Positions 1 through 7,260 of a DNA stretch of 19,090 bases are shown piece by piece; the first letter of the stretch is position 1, and every line of letters starts with the position of its first letter. Below the pieces are notes generated by a model, which saw only the letters and a list, made by a program, of their open reading frames with translations, had not been told where the DNA came from and ran no database searches. Location: NCBI GenBank assembly GCA_015490475.1, contig WFXT01000290.1:1-19090 (forward strand). Reading direction: 5' to 3'. Origin of the DNA: Bacteroidota bacterium (GTDB taxonomy: Bacteria; Bacteroidota; Bacteroidia; JAADEI01). The translations under genes were made by a program, and so were the position numbers.

Positions 1-537
1 CCTGCATTTCCGGCATTACCTCCTGGCATTAAGGCTCCCGAAAACTGAATGTTTCCTGCCACATCAAGCTTTTGTGTTGGCGAGGCAGTGCCGATACCAA
101 CATTGACGCCATCTTCATAAATGATTGTATTACACAGGTCTGTTCCTGTCCACTTCTGAACAAAGCCAACAGCAGCACTATTACAGATGGGTGGGATACC
201 GCTTGATGTTCCGGGTGCCTGAACCTGCCATTGGGAACCATCCCAAACCAATATGTCTCCAGCATTTGTACCAGGTTGAATACCAATAGGATTGCTCGCC
301 GTTCCATCACCTATTATAGGTGGTTGCGTCTGTGCGACCTGTGTTCCCCAATTATCGCCCACTGCGGATACATCACTCCACTGCGGTGGTGTGCCCGGAC
401 CCTGAGACAATAATACTTGCCCAGCAGAACCAGGGTTACCTCCCGGCATTAAGGCTCCACTAAATGCTATATTCCCACTTACATCCAGTGCCTCAGCAGG
501 AAATGGATTCTGAATACCCACTCTGCCAAGCGAATCA
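1..537 (-). repeat. In-frame repeat of 420 bp period (two copies) in the surface protein gene
   Basis: The blocks around 1-117 and 421-537 encode the same module (VGI...LDV-x-GNI-x-FSGALMPGGN-x-G-x-AG). The 14-base core ggcattaaggctcc is identical at 25-38 and 445-458, and the LDV codons start at 61 and 481, both exactly 420 bp apart (140 codons). Flanking bases have diverged, so this is an old internal duplication rather than a recent one. More copies may lie beyond the left edge. Confidence 0.8.
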
Positions 538-743
538 ACAACAAATATTACAGACCCTCCCTGTTTGCTAATAACTAAAGGAATCCCTACTTGTGATGAA
601 TTGAATTCAATATGCAACTTTGCTATTGGCGAAGTAGTACCAATGCCTACTCGTTGTCCATACATATTAACAGCCTCTAACGATGCACCTCCTATGATTA
701 TACCAACCATTAGGTATTTTGCTAAAAATTGTTTTGCCCTCAT
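1..743 (-). CDS. Secreted tail-fibre-like repetitive surface protein, 3' part beyond the left edge
   Basis: Reading down from an ATG at 743, the minus strand stays open for 247 codons to the window edge, so the C-terminus is missing. The N-terminus (MRAKQFLAKYLMVGIIIGG...) looks like a signal peptide. It is followed by VGIGTTSPIAKLHIEF, then VGIQNPFPAEALDVSGNIAF, a GALMPGGNPG block, and a second VGIGTASPTQKLDVAGNI / GALMPGGNAG unit. A segment with two cysteines (ICNSAAVGFVQKW...DLCN) precedes the second VGIGT unit. This pattern is known from Bacteroidota secreted proteins called tail fibre domain-containing, which often end in a self-cleaving intramolecular chaperone (peptidase S74); whether this one does lies outside the window. 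A surface or adhesive role is inferred. Identity as a coding region is secure, exact function is not. Confidence 0.85.
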   Translation of the reverse strand, partial: MRAKQFLAKYLMVGIIIGGASLEAVNMYGQRVGIGTTSPIAKLHIEFNSSQVGIPLVISKQGGSVIFVVDSLGRVGIQNPFPAEALDVSGNIAFSGALMPGGNPGSAGQVLLSQGPGTPPQWSDVSAVGDNWGTQVAQTQPPIIGDGTASNPIGIQPGTNAGDILVWDGSQWQVQAPGTSSGIPPICNSAAVGFVQKWTGTDLCNTIIYEDGVNVGIGTASPTQKLDVAGNIQFSGALMPGGNAGNA

Positions 744-764
744 GCCCTGATTATTTTGCGATAT

Positions 765-784
765 TTTGAAGATTATACTTCAAA
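765..784. promoter_or_regulatory. Inverted repeat at the transcription start of the surface protein gene
   Basis: TTTGAAG-(6 nt)-CTTCAAA is a perfect 7-bp inverted repeat. It begins 3 bp past the predicted -7 element of the minus-strand promoter, so it overlaps the likely transcription start and forms the very 5' end of the leader. It could be an operator, or a 5' stem-loop that protects the mRNA. AT-richness makes chance a real possibility. Confidence 0.4.
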
Positions 785-787
785 TTA

Positions 788-819
788 CAAATATACTACA
801 AATAGTCTAAACAGGCAAA
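788..819 (-). promoter_or_regulatory. Bacteroidota-type promoter for the surface protein gene
   Basis: On the minus strand TTTG (816-819) is followed after 20 nt by TATATTTG (788-795), matching the TTTG / TAnnTTTG consensus of Bacteroidota primary sigma factor promoters. The start would lie near 781-783, giving a leader of about 40 nt before the ATG at 743. The rest of 744-860 holds only this promoter, the inverted repeat at 765-784 and two tandem copies of catataca at 824-839. I see no clear terminator for the upstream gene. Confidence 0.6.
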
Positions 820-860
820 ATGCCATATACACATATACACATTCTTGCTGTTCGCAAATA

Positions 861-1874
861 CTATGGTCTATATGCTGGATTATTTAGGAATTCCTCATCC
901 GTCAAAGTCAATAGAAATGCTTTCAGGTCTTCCTTTTCTTGCGGTGTCAGATTCAGGTGTATTCCCCCATTATGATTCATTATCGGGTCCAGAGTGGGTG
1001 AATTCTTAACTCCTTCGCTATAGAAATCAATCACTTCGTCAAGGGTTTGAAACCGTCCATCATGCATATATGGTCCTGTTAGTGCGACATTCCTTAAAGT
1101 TGGTGTCCTAAACTTTCCTAAATCTGCTGAATCCCCAGTCACTGCGAATAATCCCCAATCCTCTGGGTCAGCGGGCATTGAGTCAAGCCCTATGTTATGC
1201 ATATCAAAATCCGTAAACAGTGGTGGCACATGACAATGGAAGCAATCCCCCCGTTCAGAAAAGAAGATAGCCATACCCCGCTTTTCCGATGGCGTTAAGT
1301 CTATTTCTCCTCGTTTATACTTATCATATTTACTATTTCCTGAAATCAGCGTTCTTACAAACTGAGCAAGGGCATAAGCAACCTCTTTAGAAGTAATTTC
1401 CTTTTTACCAAAGGCTTTATAAAACATTCTTTGATATGTTGTATCTTGCATAAGACGTGAAACATCTACCTGAAAGAAATCTTCCACTTCAAACATCATA
1501 ATGTCTTCCAAAGTGCCCTGCTTTGAGCCATTCCATAGCCAATGTTTGGTTCCCCAGCCAAGATTAACATGTGGCAAAACAGAAACCCCGGGTGAATTAT
1601 CAGCGAAAGATCTGGATTGAACGTGACAGGTGGCACATGAATTGCCTGCCTGCGGTCCCCCCTCAGAAAGTATCACATCGTAATACAACCTTTTACCTAA
1701 TTCAACTCCCTCTTTTGTAAGTGGATTATTAGGATTCGTTGGCATCTGTGGAAAGCCCTCCGGAATTTCCAATTGGTAAGGCGTTGGACTATACGTATAT
1801 ACCTGTTTATCCTTTTTGCAGGATATTAGCAACAGGTTAATTAACACCAACGATAGTAAAAACATCCTGCCCAT
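861..1874 (-). CDS. Di-haem cytochrome c peroxidase / MauG family lipoprotein, MbnH-like
   Basis: Numbering starts at the ATG at 1874 (337 aa). A lipoprotein signal peptide ends in LISC (Cys19). Two CxxCH haem sites are visible: CATCH at 80-84 and CFHCH at 211-215. The family block GPYMHDGRF sits near 267-275. About 10 residues further, EVIDFY places a tyrosine (about Tyr285) where bacterial CcpA peroxidases carry the methionine ligand of the electron-transfer haem. Tyrosine there is the MauG-type arrangement, which suggests oxidation of a partner protein rather than simple peroxide reduction (inference). The gene lies directly downstream of an MbnP-like gene and overlaps it by 38 bp, the pairing known for MbnP/MbnH. 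The open frame extends to a TTG at 1883; ATG 1874 or ATG 1865 is more likely the start. Anchored in the periplasm, probably at the outer membrane. Confidence 0.9.
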   Translation of the reverse strand: MGRMFLLSLVLINLLLISCKKDKQVYTYSPTPYQLEIPEGFPQMPTNPNNPLTKEGVELGKRLYYDVILSEGGPQAGNSCATCHVQSRSFADNSPGVSVLPHVNLGWGTKHWLWNGSKQGTLEDIMMFEVEDFFQVDVSRLMQDTTYQRMFYKAFGKKEITSKEVAYALAQFVRTLISGNSKYDKYKRGEIDLTPSEKRGMAIFFSERGDCFHCHVPPLFTDFDMHNIGLDSMPADPEDWGLFAVTGDSADLGKFRTPTLRNVALTGPYMHDGRFQTLDEVIDFYSEGVKNSPTLDPIMNHNGGIHLNLTPQEKEDLKAFLLTLTDEEFLNNPAYRP

Positions 1875-2580
1875 TGCTTGCAATTTTTTGCATTCTGAGT
1901 GTGTCTCCCATTATATACGGTTTCTCAGCAAGATTGTAAACATAGGGATTCCTAAACCATTCGTTTACATTCATATCCATATTTACTTCTGCAACAAGCC
2001 TGCCTGTTAAGTCTATATTAACAGGCAATTTCACAGTTACAAGGGCAACATTTGTTCCCAGATGCATAGCATATCCAGAAATTGTTGAAGAAGTGTCTGC
2101 TTCCTTAAATTTGCCTTCCAACTTAAGAAAGTGAAAGCCTCCTCCCATCATTTCGGGCCATATCATTTCTTGATTTTCAAGGGTATTGGGCAACGAGTCG
2201 TGATGATTGAGACTTGGGGGCAAGCCAATATAAAACCTGAGGCTATCGTAAGTCAACAATGGCAAGTTGCCCATAATGATTTTCTGTGTCGGATAGCGAC
2301 GGGCGTCAAACAAGAAGAAGGTGTCTATCAATATCCATCCCTTTTTCTTGTTAAAAAGTGCTACATGAGAAATATAATACTGCAAACGTGTTACACTATA
2401 GACATTGCCTGCAGAGTTAACATATTGCATTCTATCAAACTCAAGAGATTGTCCATCCACTGAGTAAGTAACATTAATTGCCAATGCTCCCTTACTACCT
2501 TCGGCTTCCGTCTTCTTCCTACATGAGGAGAATACTAACAACATTACGATTATTGCAAAAGAAATTTTACCAACTTGCAT
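1837..2580 (-). CDS. MbnP-like copper-binding lipoprotein
   Basis: This matches the MbnP family of copper-binding proteins: GNVYSVTRLQYYISHVALF, then DSLRFYIGLP, a tryptophan block (MIWPEMMGGGFHFLKLEG), and AMHLGTN (247 aa from Met at 2580). In the characterised MbnP/MbnH pair, MbnH oxidises an MbnP tryptophan to kynurenine, which helps bind copper. The Trp of MIWPEMMGGG (about residue 141) lies in the conserved block and is the best candidate; the other two Trp are in KKGWILID and NEWFRNP. The site assignment is inference. Start choice: Met at 2580 is preceded by GGAAAAAGG at 7 nt and gives a short lipoprotein signal (IVMLLVFSSC, Cys20). An earlier ATG at 2622 (261 aa) overlaps the previous stop as TAATG and cannot be excluded. 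No methanobactin synthesis genes are nearby. Confidence 0.85.
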   Translation of the reverse strand: MQVGKISFAIIVMLLVFSSCRKKTEAEGSKGALAINVTYSVDGQSLEFDRMQYVNSAGNVYSVTRLQYYISHVALFNKKKGWILIDTFFLFDARRYPTQKIIMGNLPLLTYDSLRFYIGLPPSLNHHDSLPNTLENQEMIWPEMMGGGFHFLKLEGKFKEADTSSTISGYAMHLGTNVALVTVKLPVNIDLTGRLVAEVNMDMNVNEWFRNPYVYNLAEKPYIMGDTLRMQKIASNGQDVFTIVGVN

Positions 2581-2587
2581 CACATTA

Positions 2588-2596
2588 CCTTTTTCC
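2588..2596 (-). promoter_or_regulatory. Ribosome binding site favouring the 2580 start of the MbnP-like gene
   Basis: GGAAAAAGG lies on the minus strand 7 nt before the ATG at 2580. The competing ATG at 2622 has no such element. Bacteroidota often start without a strong Shine-Dalgarno, so this is supportive rather than decisive. Confidence 0.45.
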
Positions 2597-2621
2597 ACAT
2601 TAAATATACGTTTTTTTGCCA

Positions 2622-3896
2622 TTAAAGAATACGATTCTTATCAACATTTGCGATAAACTGCCTGCCCCACTGACATTGCAGACACCTCCTATGTTGGCAA
2701 TAATTCCTATAAAGATGCAAAAGAGCCTGCGTCTCCATAGCACTGTGTGGCTTAATCCCTATTTGCTTCCATTTCCTTATCACTGAATTATCTTCCGGTG
2801 GCATGGAATCAAGCCATACAATCGCCTGTTCAGAAAGTTGTTCGTCCTCCCTGCTTTTACCGAAAGCAAACATCATTGGAATCAGAACATTGATGATTAA
2901 AACATTCACAATCATTGAGCCCGTTTTGAAAGTTTTCAATTTTGGAAACATCACATTTCCCACGGTCTTAATCCAATATGACGGTGGTTCAACAGTGAGC
3001 AGTCGGCTTGCAAGGTCTGTGTCTCCTACACTGATTGCCTCCCACAGTAAAGGCAAGATTTTTAAAATTGAAACAGCCTGAGCCATACGAACCAATGGAT
3101 GGGAATATGGTCTGAAGGTGCCTCGCTTCCATGACACTCCCAACGGCGCAAGATTATACTTAGACTTCAGATGATTCCATTTAACCCACAAGCCTTCAAT
3201 AGACAATCCTTTTTCCTGTAAATAGTCCAACCATCCTGAAATCCCATACAACAAAGCGAGCAATTCTTCGTCACTGTCCAAATGTCGTGCAATAATTCTA
3301 TACGGCAAATTATGAGCAACAAGTTGAAAGTGTTCTGTATTAGCAGGAACTCCCATATACCGCATAAATAACTCATAAAGAACCTGCAACCAGTCATATT
3401 GATTCTTTATCAGAATTTCCCTTATGGCATCGTATTTATCCTGCAATCGCTCTGTTGCCATCCTAACAAGCCATGCTTGTTGATAAATTTTTACAGGCGT
3501 AATAAAGTTGTGACATGGTATTTGCGAAGGGCTTTTTGCCAGTGCTTCCCATTTGCTCAATGCTTCCTCATAAACAAAATGTTTTAATTCAACGGTTGGA
3601 ATAGAGGGACCACCGTCATCTTCCCACACCACATGCAGGATAACATTATTGTATTCTGGGTTTTCTGTGTGGTGGTGATTAAACCAATCAGAAGAACGAC
3701 GATGAATTTCAACACATCCCACCCATTTCAAACCATCAATAATTACTTGTGCATTGCAAAAGTCAGGACCCGAAAGTTGCCTTATTCCCGTTTCAACCAC
3801 ACTGATAGGTCTGCCATCGGTCAAAAACAATGGTTTGTAGAGTTTAAACTGCCAGACAATATATAACAACTCTTCTGGTGGTACATAATCCTTCAT
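2622..3896 (-). CDS. DUF2851 family protein, possible PD-(D/E)xK-like fold
   Basis: This 424-aa protein has no signal peptide and is probably cytoplasmic. The N-terminal hallmark of DUF2851 is clear: EELLYIVWQFKLY at 9-21, SGPDFCNAQVIIDGLKW at 42-58, VEIHRRSSDW at 62-71, and NVILHVVWEDD at 84-94. The C-terminus has the conserved cysteine cluster YCQHRRCLQC (Cys400, 405, 408). The function is unknown. P44-D45 followed 18 residues later by E63-x-H65 resembles the spacing of PD-(D/E)xK nuclease active sites, with His in place of Lys; this is my inference. The gene overlaps the amidase stop by 4 bp (ATGA), which indicates translational coupling, and its own stop overlaps a possible ATG of the MbnP-like gene. 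It is full length for the family. Confidence 0.9.
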   Translation of the reverse strand: MKDYVPPEELLYIVWQFKLYKPLFLTDGRPISVVETGIRQLSGPDFCNAQVIIDGLKWVGCVEIHRRSSDWFNHHHTENPEYNNVILHVVWEDDGGPSIPTVELKHFVYEEALSKWEALAKSPSQIPCHNFITPVKIYQQAWLVRMATERLQDKYDAIREILIKNQYDWLQVLYELFMRYMGVPANTEHFQLVAHNLPYRIIARHLDSDEELLALLYGISGWLDYLQEKGLSIEGLWVKWNHLKSKYNLAPLGVSWKRGTFRPYSHPLVRMAQAVSILKILPLLWEAISVGDTDLASRLLTVEPPSYWIKTVGNVMFPKLKTFKTGSMIVNVLIINVLIPMMFAFGKSREDEQLSEQAIVWLDSMPPEDNSVIRKWKQIGIKPHSAMETQALLHLYRNYCQHRRCLQCQWGRQFIANVDKNRIL

Positions 3897-4924
3897 GAAT
3901 CATCATCTGGTTTAATATGCCTTATGAACGCGTCAGTAAATCCCTTTTTGACAAGTTTTTCTTTTTCCTTTTTAGCAGATTCAACATCAGGGAAAGGACC
4001 CACAAGGTAACGATACCAATTGCCTGCCTTTTGAATTACTATATTGTCAATTCCTTCAAATGGTTTTTTAGTTACATCCATTTTTTCCCGAGAAGCATAA
4101 ATCTGGACCCAATAACCTGTTGCTAATTTGTTTCTCTCAACTTCGTTTTTCCTTGCTTCTTTTTCAAGAGAGTCAAGTTTATTGAAATAGTCAACGATTG
4201 CTTTGGCTATTGCCTCTGCCAGAATCCGTTGTCCCTTCTCAGAATTAAGAAATTTTTCTTCTGCTTCGTTGGTAATAAATCCTGTTTCAACGAGAATGCT
4301 TGGCATAGCAGTTCGTGCCAAAACCAGAAAGCCAGCCTGCTTAACTCCCCTGTTCTTCCTGCCTGCCTTCTCAAAGTTTGTTTGCACTCTGTGAGCAACT
4401 TCTATGCTTTGTTCAAGAAAAGCATTTTGATATAGCGAAAACACTATGTATGCCTCTGGCGAATTAGGGTCAAACCCTTCATAGTTCTCCAGATAGTTTT
4501 CTTCTTTCAGGATAACAGCATTTTCACGCATGGCTACTTTCAGATTAGATTCTGTCTTATGAAGTCCCATAACGTAGGTTTCAGTGCCCATAACAGCAGG
4601 GTTCTCATTTGCGTTACAGTGTATTGACACAAACAGGTCTGCCTTATGCTTATTGGCTATGTCTGCACGCTTATGCAATTCAACAAACCTGTCATCTTTG
4701 CGAGTGTAAATAACTTTGATATGCTTGTGCTTTTCAAGGATTTTACCAGTTTTAAGAGTTATAGCCAGTGCAGCATCTTTTTCCTTAGAATGCTTACCAA
4801 GGGCTCCCGAGTCATGTCCCCCGTGTCCTGCATCCAGAACGACAGTATAAGTTCTGTTTTGTGCAATAGCAACGCTCATGAGAAAAGTAAGTATAATAAG
4901 TTTGAACTGTGAACGTGGAAACAT
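3893..4924 (-). CDS. N-acetylmuramoyl-L-alanine amidase (Amidase_3) with C-terminal SPOR domain
   Basis: This zinc hydrolase cleaves the amide bond between MurNAc and the stem peptide, in the periplasm. A signal peptide (residues 1 to about 21, ending AIA-Q) supports the ATG at 4924. The Amidase_3 domain covers about 25-255: H34 in DAGHGG, E48 in SKEKD, H102 in SIHCNA, and the catalytic Glu213 in VETGFITN, so all expected zinc and catalytic residues are present. After a charged linker (about 256-266), a SPOR domain (about 268-338, GYWVQIYAS...WYRYLVGPF) should bind denuded glycans at the septum. It heads the group amidase > DUF2851 > MbnP-like > MbnH-like and is divergent from lptD, with overlapping 5' ends. 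The EnvC-like and FtsX proteins encoded further right are plausible activators. Confidence 0.95.
   Translation of the reverse strand: MFPRSQFKLIILTFLMSVAIAQNRTYTVVLDAGHGGHDSGALGKHSKEKDAALAITLKTGKILEKHKHIKVIYTRKDDRFVELHKRADIANKHKADLFVSIHCNANENPAVMGTETYVMGLHKTESNLKVAMRENAVILKEENYLENYEGFDPNSPEAYIVFSLYQNAFLEQSIEVAHRVQTNFEKAGRKNRGVKQAGFLVLARTAMPSILVETGFITNEAEEKFLNSEKGQRILAEAIAKAIVDYFNKLDSLEKEARKNEVERNKLATGYWVQIYASREKMDVTKKPFEGIDNIVIQKAGNWYRYLVGPFPDVESAKKEKEKLVKKGFTDAFIRHIKPDDDS
4897..4904 (+). promoter_or_regulatory. Candidate -7 element for lptD
   Basis: TAAGTTTG fits TAnnTTTG, but I find no TTTG at the right distance upstream. A start about 5-7 nt downstream would leave only the GTG at 4915 as a near-leaderless start. 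The element lies inside the amidase coding region. Weak call. Confidence 0.25.
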
Positions 4925-7248
4925 ATTTCAAAAATGGTTTTGCTTTCGTCAAAAATATAACGTTTTTAATCATAATTGTGTTACCAATATGGTTGGTATA
5001 TGGTCAAAGTCAACGAATTGAATGGCAAGCCAGCGACTCAGCAATAGTTGATGTGCGCAATAACAAGATAATTTTATCTGGCAACGTGGAAGTGGAATCA
5101 GAAGGCGTCAAATTAACTGCTCCGTTAATTGTATATGACATGCAAAGGCGGGAAGCATATGCAGTGACCCCTGATTCCACGCAAGGTGTCATCCTTGATA
5201 TGACCGGGAACAAGTTCATAATGCAGGAAGCACGATTCAATTTTGAAACAGGCAGAGCACTGGTTGTCAATATGCGCACACAAGAAGGTGAATCACAAAT
5301 TCTTGGACAAAAGGCAAAATACATGGAAAACGACGTGGTTTACATCAAAGATGGTGCCTTCACTACTTGTGATGCTACCCATCCTCATTTTTACTTCCAG
5401 ATAAGCAAAATGAAAATAGTTCCGGACAAAATTGTTGTGGCAGGACCATCGTATCTGGTAGTTGAAGAAACTCCGTTACCTGTAGGTATCCCAATGGCTA
5501 TTTACCCTTTATATGAAGAAGCCACTTCCGGCATCATTGTTCCCACAGTGGGACAATCTCCTACACAGGGATTTATGTTTCGTGAAGGCGGATATTTCTT
5601 TGCTATCAACGATTATGTTAATCTGGCACTTCTCGGCGATATATACACCCGGGGCACGTGGCGCCTGGAAGCGTTAACTCAGTTCAAAAAACGATATAAA
5701 TATGAAGGCTTTTTTAAAGTGGGTGTGGCACGAACGCTCACTGGAGAAGCCCTCTTCCCGGAAACTCAGGAATACAGAGATATCTTTACAGAATTACAAT
5801 TCAGCACAGACAAAAGAACATTAAGGAAATCTTCCTTGCAAGCCGACATTCGCTTTGGAACAAGCACATATCTCAAAAACACTTCCTACAACCCCAGTGA
5901 CGTTCTTCAAAATGAACTGGCTTCAGGAATAAAATGGACTCAAAAAATATCCATCTTTAACTCATTTTTGAGTCTCACACATCGCCAAAGTACCAGAACA
6001 AAGCAGGTTTCCCTTGACCTGCCCTCGTGGACACTTTCCATGTATCGCAGAACCCTATTCCAAAGAGGACGTGCCAGACTGACTGCCTCCTACACACTCA
6101 ATCTCATCAATAGAATCTCCATGTCGGACTCCCTATTCTTCGGTCGCTATATCAACCTCTATGATTCTTTCCCTCAAGAAACTCCTCTTATTAGGCGAGG
6201 CATTAAGCACTCGCTACCAATAAATTTTTCAACTCCTATCTTCAAGTTTTTCCAATTTTCTCTAACAGGAACTTATAACGAACTATGGACAGACAGGGTC
6301 ATTACTACCTCTGAAACCGAAGTTGACACCCTCTACAGACCATCAAGAGCCCCTTATTTAACAGCAAATGCATCCATAACAACAAACATTTATGGAACTT
6401 TTTACTTCAGAAGCAAGAGATTAAAAGCATTACGACACACTGTTCGTCCATCCATATCATGGCAAAGTGCTACTCCCCTATCACAGAACATAAGCAAGGA
6501 ACAGCAAACCATAAACCCTTTTTCTCTATCCCCCTTTGGTGCACCACCAACAACATACAGGCAATCCCTTTCTTTTGTGCTTTATAACCGTCTGGAAGGC
6601 AAATTCCTAAAAAGGGATTCCACATACAGCAAAACAACCTTGATTGACGAGCTATCCCTGCGGTCCGGACTCTCCATATCCGATTCCATTCCATTGCAAC
6701 CACTTTCAATAACTTTCAGGTCAGCAAGCATAAAAGGATTATCTATTCTCCTCAATGGACAGTGGACTCCCTACACCATTCTACCTTCTGGGATTATTTC
6801 TTCACAACTGGCATGGGATTCCTATCAAAAACCTTTACTACTTCAAAACCTTTCTCTAAGTTTCAACTTTTCTTTGCAGTCCTTCCAAGTAAAACATGAC
6901 TCTGCAATAATCGGAATACCTGAAACTCCAGCAATTAACCTTGCCTATAACCTGAATATCAGAAGAATCTTTGTTGATTCTATTGCCTTAACGCAAGGAC
7001 TACAAGTGTCCCTGAGATGGAAATTAACCTCCAGATGGTCTGTCGCTATGTTCTCTGGATATGACTTTACCAACAAGACACTTGCCTACACACGAATAGA
7101 AGTAAAGAGAGACTTGCATTGTTGGACACTCTCTTTCTCTTATGTCCCCTTCGGAAGACTCCGCAGTTATCTAATTTCCCTACAGCCCAAAGCAGCCCTT
7201 CTGCAGGATATCCGAATCAGAAAGCGTAAAGATTGGTATGAGTTTTAA
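4909..7248 (+). CDS. lptD: LPS-assembly outer-membrane protein LptD (OstA)
   Basis: The product inserts lipopolysaccharide into the outer leaflet of the outer membrane. A signal peptide (residues 1 to about 33, core NITFLIIIVLPIWLVYG) is followed by an OstA/LptA-like periplasmic domain (about 36-185, including KIILSGNVEVESEG and LTAPLIVYDM), the conserved FTTCDATHPHFYF, then AGPSYLVVEETPLPVGIP and the start of the LptD barrel (SGIIVPTVGQSPTQGFMFREGGYFFAINDYV). The rest alternates short beta strands. It ends with DLHCWTLSFSYVPFG and ILQDIRIRKRKDWYEF... style residues typical of Bacteroidota LptD. At 779 aa it is somewhat shorter than many relatives, in the repetitive barrel. No ATG is available: the start must be GTG 4909 or GTG 4915. 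It is divergent from the amidase, an adjacency I recall as common in this phylum, and converges on the prohibitin gene with 12 bp between stops. Confidence 0.93.
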   Translation: MNVETYFKNGFAFVKNITFLIIIVLPIWLVYGQSQRIEWQASDSAIVDVRNNKIILSGNVEVESEGVKLTAPLIVYDMQRREAYAVTPDSTQGVILDMTGNKFIMQEARFNFETGRALVVNMRTQEGESQILGQKAKYMENDVVYIKDGAFTTCDATHPHFYFQISKMKIVPDKIVVAGPSYLVVEETPLPVGIPMAIYPLYEEATSGIIVPTVGQSPTQGFMFREGGYFFAINDYVNLALLGDIYTRGTWRLEALTQFKKRYKYEGFFKVGVARTLTGEALFPETQEYRDIFTELQFSTDKRTLRKSSLQADIRFGTSTYLKNTSYNPSDVLQNELASGIKWTQKISIFNSFLSLTHRQSTRTKQVSLDLPSWTLSMYRRTLFQRGRARLTASYTLNLINRISMSDSLFFGRYINLYDSFPQETPLIRRGIKHSLPINFSTPIFKFFQFSLTGTYNELWTDRVITTSETEVDTLYRPSRAPYLTANASITTNIYGTFYFRSKRLKALRHTVRPSISWQSATPLSQNISKEQQTINPFSLSPFGAPPTTYRQSLSFVLYNRLEGKFLKRDSTYSKTTLIDELSLRSGLSISDSIPLQPLSITFRSASIKGLSILLNGQWTPYTILPSGIISSQLAWDSYQKPLLLQNLSLSFNFSLQSFQVKHDSAIIGIPETPAINLAYNLNIRRIFVDSIALTQGLQVSLRWKLTSRWSVAMFSGYDFTNKTLAYTRIEVKRDLHCWTLSFSYVPFGRLRSYLISLQPKAALLQDIRIRKRKDWYEF
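4950..4957 (-). promoter_or_regulatory. Candidate -7 element for the amidase gene
   Basis: On the minus strand TATTTTTG fits TAnnTTTG and would give a leader of about 20 nt before the ATG at 4924. No good TTTG -33 element is seen at 19-21 nt. It lies inside the lptD signal peptide codons. Confidence 0.3.
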
Positions 7249-7260
7249 TATAAGTTCCCA

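Noticed and set aside
824..839. Two tandem copies of catataca
   Set aside because: Two 8-bp copies in AT-rich intergenic DNA; too short and few to call a functional repeat.
2131..2463. 110-codon open frame on the plus strand
   Set aside because: Antisense to the MbnP-like gene, with no protein-level signature.
861..4924. Methanobactin or other copper-peptide biosynthesis cluster
   Set aside because: Only the MbnP/MbnH-like pair is present; no MbnB/MbnC-like enzymes or precursor peptide were seen.
7249..7260. Bidirectional terminator between lptD and the prohibitin gene
   Set aside because: Only 12 bp separate the stops and no hairpin can form there.
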